This document shows, one piece after another, positions 46,061-55,448 of a stretch of 64,000 bases of DNA; position 1 is the first letter of the stretch; every line of letters starts with the position of its first letter. The DNA comes from Fragum whitleyi (Eukaryota; Mollusca; Bivalvia; Cardiida; Cardiidae). A program made the translations under genes and the position numbers. Where the stretch lies: assembly GCA_948146395.1 (NCBI GenBank), contig OX411545.1:17976026-18040025 (forward strand), in the 5' to 3' direction. Below the pieces are notes generated by a model that did not search any database, was not told where the DNA came from, and was given only the letters and a program-made list of their open reading frames with translations.

Positions 46061-46066
46061 TTTATT
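46061..46066 (-). promoter_or_regulatory. AATAAA polyadenylation signal of the IQCK-like gene
   Basis: On the minus strand AATAAA begins only about 12 nt after the TAA stop (46078-46080), implying a very short 3' UTR unless a later signal is used. Confidence 0.5.
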
Positions 46067-46077
46067 TGTATTCTCTT

Positions 46078-46854
46078 TTACTTGACATCCCCTTCTTTAG
46101 ACTGTCCACTCTCTGTTTTATCCTGTGTGTCTGTTTTATCAGTTTCAGCAGGAATATTGTCCTTAGAATCAGTCACAGATTCCTCTTGGTCCGGCATTTT
46201 CTTTTCCCAGAAGTCACTGACTTGTCGTGATATATTGCCGTGTAGCTCTTCCCTCCATTCAGCTTGCCACTGTCGTAACTCTTGAACATCAGGTTCACGT
46301 CTCACCTACAATAAACAAGAGATGTTTGTTTGTTTGGCCTAGGCTTTGGCATGACAAAGATTAACCATGGTCATATATCTCTGTTGTTATTTAAGATAAC
46401 TTCATGTAACTGGGCATTTGTGTTCATCAAGGTCAAATTATCAAGGTCAATAATTTCCATCATAAAAACTGAAAGTTAGCAATAACTTTTAATTGGAATG
46501 AGATGGGGTCGTCATATTTCACATGTGCTTTGTTTGTGGTACGACCTTTCTGTTGGTACCAAGTTCAAGGTTATCATTCTAGCAAATGCTATTATAACCT
46601 ACATACCAAAGATGTCATGGTAAACTGTTTAAAGTAAATTTTGACTGTTGATTTAAAGCATACTTAATTATCAAGCAATAATTTGGGGAGCATAACCCAC
46701 GCCACTGATGGCTCTTGTTTCAAATATTTATTCTACACAGTTTCCTGCTTCCAGGTCATGAATATTTACCAGATATCCTCTCCAGAAAGACTGTATTTTT
46801 AAAGCTGCTTCCTCCTCTGTCCATATTAAAGAGAGTGGTAAAGGTGGTCTTGGA
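46078..46854 (-). CDS. IQCK: IQ-motif protein, IQCK-like, last two exons (partial)
   Basis: Exon 46770-46854 and final exon 46078-46305, intron 46306-46769. The first exon has acceptor TTTTCAG and donor CTG-GTAAAT; the last exon has acceptor TTATTGTAG. The joint is phase 0. The exon reads PRPPLPLSLIWTEEEAALK, then IQSFWRGYLVRRE, a complete IQ motif (IQxxxRGxxxR) split by the intron, then DVQELRQWQAEWREEL. The PRPP..LSL..TEEEAAL.IQSFWR...ELRQWQ series matches what I recall of IQ-domain protein K. The start phase fits a preceding His-Pro, as in IQCK. IQ motifs bind calmodulin or related EF-hand proteins; IQCK itself is poorly characterised. The tail is acidic and low-complexity (TDKTDTQDKTE). 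Upstream exons were not found in 46860-49700. Confidence 0.75.
46306..46769 (-). other. Intron of the IQCK-like gene, bounded inside by ACAAGAG repeats
   Basis: 464 bp. ACAAGAGATG near 46315 and GGCTCTTGT near 46713 are inverted, so a short ACAAGAG-ended element probably fills most of this intron. Confidence 0.45.
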
Positions 46855-47065
46855 CTGAAAAGAAGTTACAAAATGAATCAATTGATTGGGACCAACCAAG
46901 TTCAATTACACAATATGTGAAATCCAAGTAACTTACCCTATTTCCCGTATTAATAGCACCCTCCCTAATAATAGCACCCCTACATGTTTTACTAAGAAAA
47001 TCCACTTCAAATGCCAACATTTTAAGAACTTGTTGAGACTGTTTCTCTAATTTGATGTGAATTTC

Positions 47066-47104
47066 CTCTGAACAATCATTTATATGATTGTTTAGAGGAA
47101 ATTT
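47066..47104. repeat. Hairpin TTTCCTCTGAACAATCAT
   Basis: TTTCCTCTGAACAATCAT and ATGATTGTTTAGAGGAAA pair around TTAT (one mismatch), and AATTTGA / TCAAATT extend the pairing loosely outside. Possible tiny foldback element. Confidence 0.6.
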
Positions 47105-47130
47105 ACCTCAAATTAAAGGGAAAGGACCTA

Positions 47131-47290
47131 AATGATTGATTGACTGAATGGAGTAACTTTTACGCCGCTTTCAACAATTTTTCATTTATATCGCGGCGGT
47201 GGGAGCACCTTACATGGGATTCCTGCTATTTCTCTCACCAGTTTAACCACCACATCCTTTTCTAGCCTCCAGCTGCTATCTTACATATTA
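47131..47290 (-). mobile_element. SINE, 5'-truncated minus-strand copy
   Basis: GATTGATTGACTGAATGG tail, then ACGCCGCTTTCAAC, TATATCGCGGCGG, TTCCTGCTATTTCTCTCACC and CTAGCCTCCAGCTGCTATC, stopping near 47290. The tRNA head and the adjoining part of the body are absent. Confidence 0.7.
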
Positions 47291-47693
47291 TGACAATATC
47301 ATGTACATGTATAGCTACCAGGAGTGTTTATTAGGAGAAATACAGTACATGTGACTCATTATGAACTAGAGGGTGACTAGGGAGTGCAAAAAAGCATTGG
47401 TCATTGGGAGTCTAAGCCAAATGTTACCATAAGTCATTGACCTGAATAGATTATTCTTAAAATAAATAGGATTCATCTACTCAAGGTATTGAATGTCTGC
47501 ACAAATTTAAAAATTTATTTCGCCATCAAGTCATCAATAGCTTATCATCCAGAGAAGGTTGGGTAAGTTTTAGTTTGATCTTATTACAAATATCCGTGTG
47601 ATAACACCCCATGTGATAATTTTTATGATATCACATGGATATTTGTTTGAATAATTACATGTATAACACGGTTATTTTTAGAAACATGGCAAA
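47291..47693. other. No gene; short inverted repeats
   Basis: ATCCGTGTGATAACACC...TTATGATATCACATGGATAT near 47590-47643 pairs loosely. Nothing else recognised. Confidence 0.4.
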
Positions 47694-48030
47694 CAAGAGC
47701 TGTCACTGTAAGATGACAATGCCCCCGACACCGCTTTGATTTTAAATTATGGCCAATCTATGTTGAAGGTCAAGGTCATCCAGGGGTCAAGGTCACCAAA
47801 GTATGTGCCTACAGAAAGGTAATGTACCAAGGAATGTTGTGGTAAAGTATGATGCGAATATGTTAAGTAATAAGGAAGTTATGGCCAATGTTAAAGTTTT
47901 TGGACGGAATGACGGACGGACGGACAGACAGACGGACAGACGGATGGACGGACGGACGGACAGACCAACATTGGGGCATTATGTGGCATTATGCTTAGGG
48001 GCTATCAAGCTGTCCAAAATAAGGAGCTTT
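47694..48030 (+). repeat. ACAAGAGCTGTC element with GGACGGAC minisatellite
   Basis: Starts ACAAGAGCTGTCACTG, has AAGGTCAAGGTCATCC, then a GGAC/AGAC minisatellite at about 47905-47965. The 80-codon frame over it is a repeat product, not a gene. Confidence 0.6.
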
Positions 48031-48149
48031 CGATTTTTGTTCTAACATTCAGCTTATGAGCTACCAGTGTTTTTGACAAAGAGCTATTTGTCAAAGAATT
48101 AAGTATTAAAAATCTAAAGTTTCCTTTTTAAATGGATTTTGTAACTTCA

Positions 48150-48925
48150 TGTTGTTGAAGTTAGTTACATCATTAAATTGGCAATCATATCAATGAAAAC
48201 AATTCTAAATCGCTTACTCATCGCTCTATGCGTTCATTCCAAACACTCACTCCAATCGATCAAAAACGCTCATAATTACTAAAAGAGATACCAGGGGTGT
48301 GGAAATACAAGTTTTCTCCACTTGTCCCTGGACAAGTAAAAGAGGATTTTCTACTCGTCCAGAATCAAAATGAACTTGTCCGCTAAAGAGTTAATAGAAA
48401 AATTTGAAAAAAACATTGCCTTTTGATGAAGAAAATGCTGGTATCCAGCATTTTCTTCATTAAAAACTGTTTTCTACCCTATGATATGAACATTTGAATG
48501 ATTTCTCTCTTAATTCTTTTAAGTAACATTCCAAGATTTGCCCTGGTATTAACTTGTCCTTGGACAAGTGGCTTAGAAACATTTACTTGTACTTAAGTAC
48601 AAAAGCCCGAGTCGGACAAGTCGGGCATGGGAATTCCACACCCCTGGATACAATCAACAACTACCTTTAAAATGAATAAAGCAAGAACTGATTTGCGATT
48701 ACAGTGACATAACTGAATTCTGAAGCGTCTGATTGGTTTTTGAAGAAATAGGAAGCTATTTATAGAACGTGTTTACATATTTAATTAAAGGCAGGTAATT
48801 TATATTGCCAATTTTTTCATTCTGAACAAAATTAGCTACAGTGGATTACTTCCCTTTTATTTCACTCAAAACTCATTCCACACACTCATTCAATTTCATT
48901 CTAAAACCATTCTGTTGTTAAGTGT
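48150..48925. mobile_element. Foldback element (GTTAGTTACATC type), interrupted
   Basis: GTTAGTTACATCATTAAATTG on the left, and the CATTCAATTTC...GTTGTTAAGTGTATC region on the right, match 27353-27778. The inner AACAAAATTAGC part is also shared. The CAGGGG element 48292-48646 is inserted in it. Confidence 0.6.
48292..48646. mobile_element. Foldback DNA element, CAGGGGTGTGGAA termini
   Basis: 355 bp. Termini CAGGGGTGTGGAAATAC and GGAATTCCACACCCCTG, flanked by GATAC on both sides (48287-48291 and 48647-48651). Subterminal ACTTGTCC / GGACAAGT repeats and a central AAAATGCTGG-ATCCAGCATTTT palindrome. CAGGGGTG ends are typical of hAT-like elements; assignment is inference. An inverted sister copy is at 58493-58850. 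Confidence 0.8.
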
Positions 48926-48982
48926 ATCTATGGTTCATTCCAGGAATATTGCCAAAATAAAAAATAAAAGAATAACAGATTT

Positions 48983-49486
48983 ACAAGAGCCATGTCGGAC
49001 ATTGGCATCCCCTGCCGTGAAAGCTTGGTGGTAAACTGAAGCCTAATTATAGATTAAGGATTCTTTTGTAATTTAAGAGATATAACCCCTACATAATCTA
49101 AGTCTTTAAAATGACAATGGGCAAAAACTGGAAAACTATGCAAGTAAAAGTTACAGTTATTAAGCACTGCACTTCTCCTCAATGAGATATATCCATCCAT
49201 TAAGTTTCAAGTTGATAGCTATTATACTTTAGTAGGAGATATTGCTCTGGACAAAATCCAAGTATTTAAAAATAAGAAAGGGCAATAACTCAAAAATCAT
49301 GCAAGCAAGAGTTGTAGTTCTTTTGCACTGCACTTCTCCTTCATAACATCTATTCACCCACAAATTTTCAAGTTGATAGCTTTTATACTCTAGGAGATAT
49401 GCTTCAGATAAATTTAGTGATGGAACCTCGGAACGATAGAACAACGGACGGAGACCATTACCGGAAATGGCGGGGGATCAAAATCA
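48983..49486 (+). repeat. ACAAGAGCC element with two 185-bp units
   Basis: Starts ACAAGAGCCATGTCGGAC. Two units (near 49060 and 49245) share GCACTGCACTTCTCCT, TTTCAAGTTGATAGCT and TAGGAGATAT. It ends with CGGACGGAGACCATTACC and GCGGGGGATCA. Tandem-core element. Confidence 0.6.
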
Positions 49487-49706
49487 GTAAAAGGTGATTT
49501 GAATGGTTAAATTCCTTAAAGTAATGGATACTATTTTTCAGAGCATTCATTTACTTAGATGACAACGAATAAAATAATTGTCACTATCACTGACATATAA
49601 ACTGAGTATGCGAATTTGAAAGTCTACCTTAAATAATTGTGATGCCCAAAACACATCAAAACTCTTTAAATAACATAACACCACACAATTAATGAAATCT
49701 TCAAGA

Positions 49707-49712
49707 TTTATT
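49707..49712 (-). promoter_or_regulatory. AATAAA signal of the unrecognised four-exon gene
   Basis: On the minus strand AATAAA lies about 49 nt after the TGA stop at 49761-49763, a normal spacing for an animal 3' UTR. Confidence 0.65.
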
Positions 49713-49760
49713 CATTTTGCTTAACACTTTCAGAATCATGTGCGATATTGAAAAGTGCAG

Positions 49761-52700
49761 TCAATGGCTTCTTTCAAATTCCGGCATATACTGTGTTATC
49801 CTCCCCTCTATCAAACGACGACTCACCACCACTTCATCATCAAATTCATAATCTTTATGTCTTACACATGTGAATTTCGAATACCTTCTCCTGCAGTAAA
49901 GTCGTACAAAATTGTCAAAGATTTTTAAAAACTTCTAGAAAAATATGCTTAACTTTATGCTAATGGTATATATGTCTATCTTTAATCACATTGAAGTAAT
50001 TGACAAACTAGGTTAACTCCTCTGTATTTCACATAAACTGCATTCCAGTGAAACCTATGCCATGACATTTCTTCACAGGTACCACACACAATATTCTTTG
50101 TAAGCCAGTGACAGCAACTGTCAGTTTTCGAATTAACAAAGTTGATCAGATCACCTTGTTCATCAGAGTCGTTCAGATTTCGGTAAAGTTCACAAATGGA
50201 CTTACACACTTTGGCTTTTATTTCATGTTCCGAGTCTGACTGTAGCTGTTTCTCAATACACCACTGAAAGTCGGTCCTTAATGTGTTCAGAGTGTTTACT
50301 TTCTTTTTTAGTTTAACTGAAAAAAATGATATCATTTTAAGGATTAAAAGCAGGTTCAATACAGGAAAGTAGTGATTCAAAATTAAAGGTCTATTTAGGG
50401 ATTTTTCACCATCATAAATACTCATTTTCAAGGACTTATTCTTTCATCCCTTTTCTGACATATAATGCTTTATAATATTGGACAGTGTAGGGAATCATTG
50501 TGCAAAAAGGCGAAAATGCTCATGAAGAGCAATTTAACCTGTTCCATCAATGTTTTTCTCCTTATCAGTATGTTAAATCCCTATATAAACCATGCATGTT
50601 TATATTTTAACAAGTTCTTTCAATTAAGTTCATCAGGAGACCAAATGTATTGAAATTAAAGTTCTCTTCAAGATGTCTCTTATTTGCCAAGTACTTTTCA
50701 AGCCTGTATGTCTTGCATAGTTACATAATAAGGTTGAATTATTTGTGTCCATTATCATGTAAAGCAACGATCATAAAATAGTATAAAGTCATGAACCATT
50801 GTCAAAGTGTTTAAAAAGTCAAAGAGGTCCAAAATATATGTGCAAATTTCAAAGCAAAAGCTTGAGTATTTACATAGATATGATAATGTTGCATGAAAAA
50901 CTTTACCCTAGAAAACCAAAAGCAACCCAAATGGTAGGTTGAGAACAGCTCATGAGCCAGAGTTATCCCTAAATGCTTTTTAATGTTTTTCTCTACTTAG
51001 CTAAAAAGGATTGAGGGCCTCAGCTTGTCCACTATCAAGAGCTATAAAGTTTGTATTAAGAGACATGTATATAGTCAAGACAATACTACAAAAGTAACTT
51101 TTTATTTAATATGGACACATTAAGAGGTACATCATGTCCACTATAAAGAGCTAGTAAGTGTCCATCATTAGGTTCTAAAACTGTCCATCATTAGGTTCTA
51201 AAACTGTCCATCATTAGGAGACATGTATATAATGAAAACAATACTACGAAATTAACTTTTCATTAAATATGGACACATTAAGAGCTACACCATGTCCACT
51301 ATTAAGAGCTACTAAGTGTCCATAATTAGGTTCTGAAACAGTTAATCATTAGTAGGGATGTGGAAATACAGCAATAGATTTTCTCCACTTGTGCCATGAC
51401 AAATAAAGTGTGATCTTATACTAGTCCAGGATGAAAATGAACTTGTCAACAAGAAATCGAAAAGATAGATTTTGAGAAAACATTGAAAACAATGTTTTCT
51501 ATTCTTTGATACAAACAATAAATTATTGATCAATTTAATCTTTTAAGTGCCATTCTAAAATTTGCCCTTTTTTTTTATTTGTCCAAGGACAAGTGGTCTT
51601 GCAAAATGAACTTGTCCGCACCTAGAAAAACATATTCCAGACGAGGCAGGCATGGGGTTTCAACATCCTACACAAGGAGACATTTATATAATTATTATGA
51701 ATTGAAGGGGTTTTACTCCACTTTTACATAATTTCAGCCATGCCCAGGAATCATTTTGGGGTGAAATATGTGGAATCCCTCTTTTTCCAGCCAGAAATCT
51801 CATTGAAACTGGCTAAATGAAAGATTGATTGGATGGAGTTTTATGCCGATTTCAACACTTTTTCCGCTTTATCCCACTAGCTTGAGCATCTAACAATGGA
51901 TTCCTGGTATTTATCTCAAGTACTACCATCACATCCTTTCCTAGCCAACCAACTGCTATCCCACATAGGTCTCCGATTATCAACCCATTGGTGGTAGACA
52001 AGTAGTAAGAAAGGATGAGTGCCCCCGTCTGGGAGTATATAATTATGACAATGCTCCAATATTATTTAATATGGATACATTCAGAGCTAGACCATGTCCA
52101 CTATAAAGAGCTAAAGAGCGTCCATCATTGGGTTCTGAAACTGTTCATCATTAAGAGACATGTATATAGTCAAGACAATACTACAAAAGTAACTTTTTAT
52201 TTAATATGGACACATTAAGAGGTACATCATGTCCACTATAAAGAGCTAGTAAGTGTCCATCATTAGGTTCTAAAACTGTCCATCATTAGGAGACATGTAT
52301 ATAATGAAAACAATACTACGAAATTAACTTTTCGTGAAATATGGACACATTAAGAGCTACACCATGTCCGCTATTAAGAGCTACTAAGTGTCCATAATTA
52401 GGTTCTGAAACAGTTAATCATTAGTAGGGATGTGGAAATACAGCAACAGATTTTCTCCACTTGTGCCATGACAAATAAAGTGTGATCTTATACTAGTCCA
52501 GGATGAAAATGAACTTGTCAACAAGAAATCGAAAAGATAGATTTTGAGAAAACATTGAAAACAATGTTTTCTATTCTTTGATACAAACAATAAATTATTG
52601 ATCAATTTAATCTTTTAAGTGCCATTCTAAAATTTGCCCTTGTTTTTTTTTGTCCATGGACAAGTGGTCTTGCAAAATGTACTTGTCCGCACGTAGAAAA

Positions 52701-54334
52701 ACCCTTGTCAGACAAGACAAGCATGGGAATTCAACATCCTAGTAAATGAGACAGTATATAATTAGGAAGGATTGAATGGGTTTTTTCGCCACTTTTGACA
52801 TGATTTCAGCCATATCGCGGGGGCTGGAGCACCTAATAATGCATTCTTGGTATTTTTCACACCAGTGCTACAATCGCATCTTTTTCTTGCCTCAAGTTCT
52901 ATTCCACATAGCCTTAGGTCTCCGATTATCAACCCATTGGTGGTAGAAAAGTAATCGGAAAGGATGAGTGACGCCTTAAGGGAGTATATAATTATGACAA
53001 TGCTCCAATCTTAACTTTTTATTAAATATGGACTCATTAAAAATTATACCATGTCCACTATAAAGAGCTAGTACGTGTCCATCATTAGGTTCCGAAACTG
53101 TTCATCATTAAGGGCATGTATATAATTTTGACAATGCTCCAAAAATTAACTGTTTATCAAATATGGACACATTAAGAGCTTTGCCATGTCCACTATAAAG
53201 AGCTAGTAAGTGTCCGTCAATAGGTTCTTAAAATGTTCATTATTTTGAGACATGTATTATAACGACTATACTCCAAAATTAACTTTTTATTAAATATGGA
53301 CACATAAGGAGTTAAATCATGCCCACTATAAAGATCTAGTTAGTGTCCATCATTAATTTCTGAAACTGCTCATCATTAGCAGCGATGTGGAAACACAGAT
53401 TTGCTCCACTTGTGCCATGACAAATAAAGTGTGATTTTCTACTACACCAGGATTAAAATGAACTTGTCAACAAGAAATAGAATAGATGTTTTGAGAAAAC
53501 ATTGAAAAACAATGATTTCTATTCTTAGATTGAAACAAACAATAAATTATTGATCTATTTATTTCTTTAAGTGCCATTCTAAAATTTGTCCTAGTTTATT
53601 TATTTGTCCATGGACAAGTGGTTTTGCAAAATGTACTTGTCCACACGTAGAAAAACCCTTGTCAGACAATTGATTGATTGATTGAATGGAGATTAACGCC
53701 ACTTTCAACATTATTTCAGTTATATCGTGGCAGCTGGAGCACCTAACGGTGGTTTCCTGGTATTTCTCTCACCAGTACAACCACCACTTTCTTTCCTAGC
53801 CTCCAGCTACTATCTCACATAGGTCTACGATTATCAACCCATTGGTGAGAGACAAATAGTCGGAAAGAATGAGTGCCGCCGTCGGGGACTTGTCAGACAA
53901 GACAGGCATGGGAATTCAACATCCTACATAAGGAGACATGTTTATAATTAGGATGGATTGAATGGTTTTACGCGACTTTTAACATTATTTCAGCCATATA
54001 GCAGAGGCTGGAGCACCTAACAATGCATTCTTGGTATTTATCACACCAGTACTACCATCACATCCTTTCTTAGCCTCCAGCTGCTATTCCACATAGGTCT
54101 CCGATTATCAACCCATTGGTGGTAGTGCTCCAATATTATTTAATGTGTATGTAAATAATGACAATACGCCATTTTTTTCACTTTTTGATTAAGTTGCATG
54201 ATTTCAAAAAATAGAAAACATGATATACATACATAGCATTATCAGAGTTCACATAAACATGTACATGCATCTGATCACCACAATCATGCCTTTTGAAAGG
54301 CCAGATATTTCCCTGAATCTTTGCCCGCATTAAC
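49761..54334 (-). CDS. Unrecognised host protein, last four exons (partial)
   Basis: Exons on the minus strand: 54233-54334, 50612-50703, 50055-50316 and 49761-49890. Each has AG acceptors (TTACTTTCAG, AGACATACAG, TTTTTTTCAG, TTTACTGCAG) and GT donors (GTATGT, GTTAAA, GTTTCA). Phases 2, 1 and 2 join without a stop. The first reads LMRAKIQGNIWPFKRH...VYVNSDNAM, the second LEKYLANKRHLEENFNF, the third KLKKKVNTLNTLRTDFQW...CHWLTKNIVCGTCEEMSWHR, the last RRYSKFTCVRHKDYEF to ERSH and TGA. The C-terminal 80 residues hold a Cys/His cluster (CH-x7-C-x2-C-x5-H) that could bind zinc. I do not recognise the family. Upstream exons were not found. The first intron (50704-54232) is filled with SINEs and foldback copies. 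Confidence 0.65.
50704..51054 (-). other. Intron sequence, nothing else recognised
   Basis: AT-rich part of the first modelled intron of the four-exon gene, before the repeat block starts at about 51055. Confidence 0.5.
51055..51670. repeat. Recent tandem duplication, first copy
   Basis: Begins TTAAGAGACATGTATATAGT. Contains repeated CATGTCCACTATTAAGAGCT and GTGTCCATAATTAGGTTCT units, then a full copy of the TAGGGATGTGGAAATACAGC foldback. It matches 52150-52742 nearly base for base (offset 1095, then 1072 after an extra 22-23 bp unit here). The identical 63-codon frames at 51342 and 52414 only reflect this duplication. Confidence 0.85.
51352..51670. mobile_element. Foldback copy of the CAGGGG/ACTTGTCC family (diverged)
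   Basis: TAGGGATGTGGAAATACAGC at the left and GGGGTTTCAACATCCTA at the right. Inner CTCCACTTGTGCC...GGACAAGTGG arms and AAAACATTGAAAACAATGTTTT palindrome. A subfamily of 48292-48646. Confidence 0.7.
51822..52035 (-). mobile_element. SINE without tRNA head, minus strand
   Basis: Tail GATTGATTGGATGGAG, body TTCCTGGTATTTATCTC, GCTATCCCACATAGGTCTCC, ending GAGTGCCCCCGTCTGGGAG. A further partial copy (TTTTACTCCACTTTTACATA) lies just before it at about 51700-51745. Confidence 0.7.
52150..52742. repeat. Recent tandem duplication, second copy
   Basis: Second copy of 51055-51670, differing by the loss of one GTCCATCATTAGGTTCTAAAA unit and a few substitutions. Confidence 0.85.
52424..52742. mobile_element. 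Foldback copy of the CAGGGG/ACTTGTCC family (duplicate)
   Basis: Copy of 51352-51670 carried by the tandem duplication: TAGGGATGTGGAAATACAGC to GGGAATTCAACATCCTA. Confidence 0.7.
52765..52982 (-). mobile_element. SINE without tRNA head, with 12-bp target duplication
   Basis: Flanked by AGTATATAATTA at 52753-52764 and 52983-52994. The (plus) right edge is GAGTGACGCCTTAAGGG, so the SINE 5' end starts just after the B-box position of the full copy. It is a complete insertion event although the promoter head is missing. Confidence 0.8.
53000..53378. repeat. Further ATGGACACATTAAGAGCT units
   Basis: At least three more units of the repeat seen at 51109-51330: AACTTTTTATTAAATATGGA, CCATGTCCACTATAAAGAGC, GTGTCCATCATTAGGTTC. 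Spacing about 120-130 bp. Confidence 0.7.
53379..53926. mobile_element. Foldback copy of the ACTTGTCC family split by a SINE
   Basis: GCGATGTGGAAACACAGAT at the left and GGGAATTCAACATCCTAC at the right, interrupted at 53670-53888 by a SINE. Removing the SINE and one target duplication restores the order seen at 52424-52742. Confidence 0.75.
53670..53888 (-). mobile_element. SINE without tRNA head, 12-bp target duplication
   Basis: CTTGTCAGACAA at 53658-53669 and 53889-53900 flanks the SINE. Tail TTGATTGATTGATTGAATGG, 5' edge (plus) GAGTGCCGCCGTCGGGGA. 219 bp. Confidence 0.85.
53953..54125 (-). mobile_element. SINE, truncated minus-strand copy
   Basis: GGATTGAATGGTTTTACGCG to TCAACCCATTGGTGGTAG; body blocks ATGCATTCTTGGTATTTATC and GCTATTCCACATAGGTCTCC. 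It ends before the GACGGCGGC segment. Confidence 0.65.
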
Positions 54335-54416
54335 CTGAAAGTAATAAAATTCAACTAAACAAATAATTTCCCAGTGTCTTAGTATTTAATTCACAAATTG
54401 ATATAAATTGTAAAAC

Positions 54417-55440
54417 AAAAGAAGGCCAGAATGGCCCTGAACCGTTCACCTAAGGTTAATTGGTTCAGCGGATCTCATCCAAGTAATTTTCTGGCAAGGT
54501 TTTATTCACAATTGCCTACTTGTTTAAGAAGACACTTTATTCCAAGAAATCAAAGTAAAAAAAGACCCTGCCCACCCAGTGGTTTCTGAGATGAAGATTT
54601 TTAAAGATTTGCAGCTCAAAATAAGCCCAACCCTGCCACGCCCAGAAATTTCATGCAAAGATTTCATGCTAAATCAAGGCAGGCCCACATTTAAAAGCAA
54701 ATCAAAATTTTGCAAATATTTTTTAAAGGTTTGCCAAAGAAACATTTTAGTAAGGTTCATTGAAATTGGCTCAGTGGTTCAGAAGATGTAATTCAAAGAT
54801 TTCAATAAGCCCAGCCCTACCACACTTCTATTTATGGGCCAATCAAAAATTTGTAAATAATTTTCAAAGAGGGTCATTCAAAGAAGGACAAGTTTCATTG
54901 AAATCGACCAAGTGGTTCAGGAGGAGGTGTCGTTCAAAGATTTTGGGCTCAAACTAAGCCACATCCTGCTTCGCCCATATATAGGGCTCAATCAAAATTC
55001 TGTGAACAATTTTTAAGAGGGTCACCCCAGAAAAATTCTTGTAAAGTTTTATTGAAATCGACCCAGTGGTTCAGGAGATATGGGTCAAATATTTCAAAGT
55101 GAAAAAACACAGACTCATATTCATGGGCCAATCAGGATTACGAAACATTTTTTAAAGATTTGACCCTTGACCTGATTTTTTACCCAAGTTGACCCATTTT
55201 CGAACTTTACCAAGATTTATCAAGATAATCATAATGACCAATTTTAAGGTTGAATTGGCAAAAATATGGCCTCTTGAGTGTCTACAAGATGTTTTCTTAT
55301 ATATTCGACCCCTAGACCTTGCTTTGACCCCAGTTGGCTCAATTTCATCAAGGCAATCAGTCAGACCAGTTTCAAATTCAGGTTGATTGGGCAAAAAATA
55401 TGACATCTAGAAAGTCATGTTGATTGAGTAAACAAGAGGA
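54417..55440 (+). repeat. Tandem-core element array, about 150-bp units
   Basis: Starts AGAAGGCCAGAATGGCCCTG (hairpin GGCCAGAATGGCC). Units near 54590, 54770, 54920 and 55060 carry TTCATTGAAATCGACCA, GTGGTTCAGGAG and AATTTTCAAAGAGGGTCA. These are the inverse type of the 30.85-31.4 kb units. A new ACAAGAGGACCATGATG start is at 55433. Confidence 0.6.
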
Positions 55441-55448
55441 CCATGATG

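Noticed and set aside
46826..47020. Possible minus-strand exon ending at GGGTAAGT (46940) upstream of the IQCK-like exon
   Set aside because: The donor looks good, but the translation (EVDFLSKTCRG) does not match the expected IQCK sequence and the GGTGCTATTATTAGGG stretch looks repetitive.
51342..52605. Two identical 63-codon minus-strand frames
   Set aside because: Identical because of the recent tandem duplication. They lie inside a non-coding foldback element.
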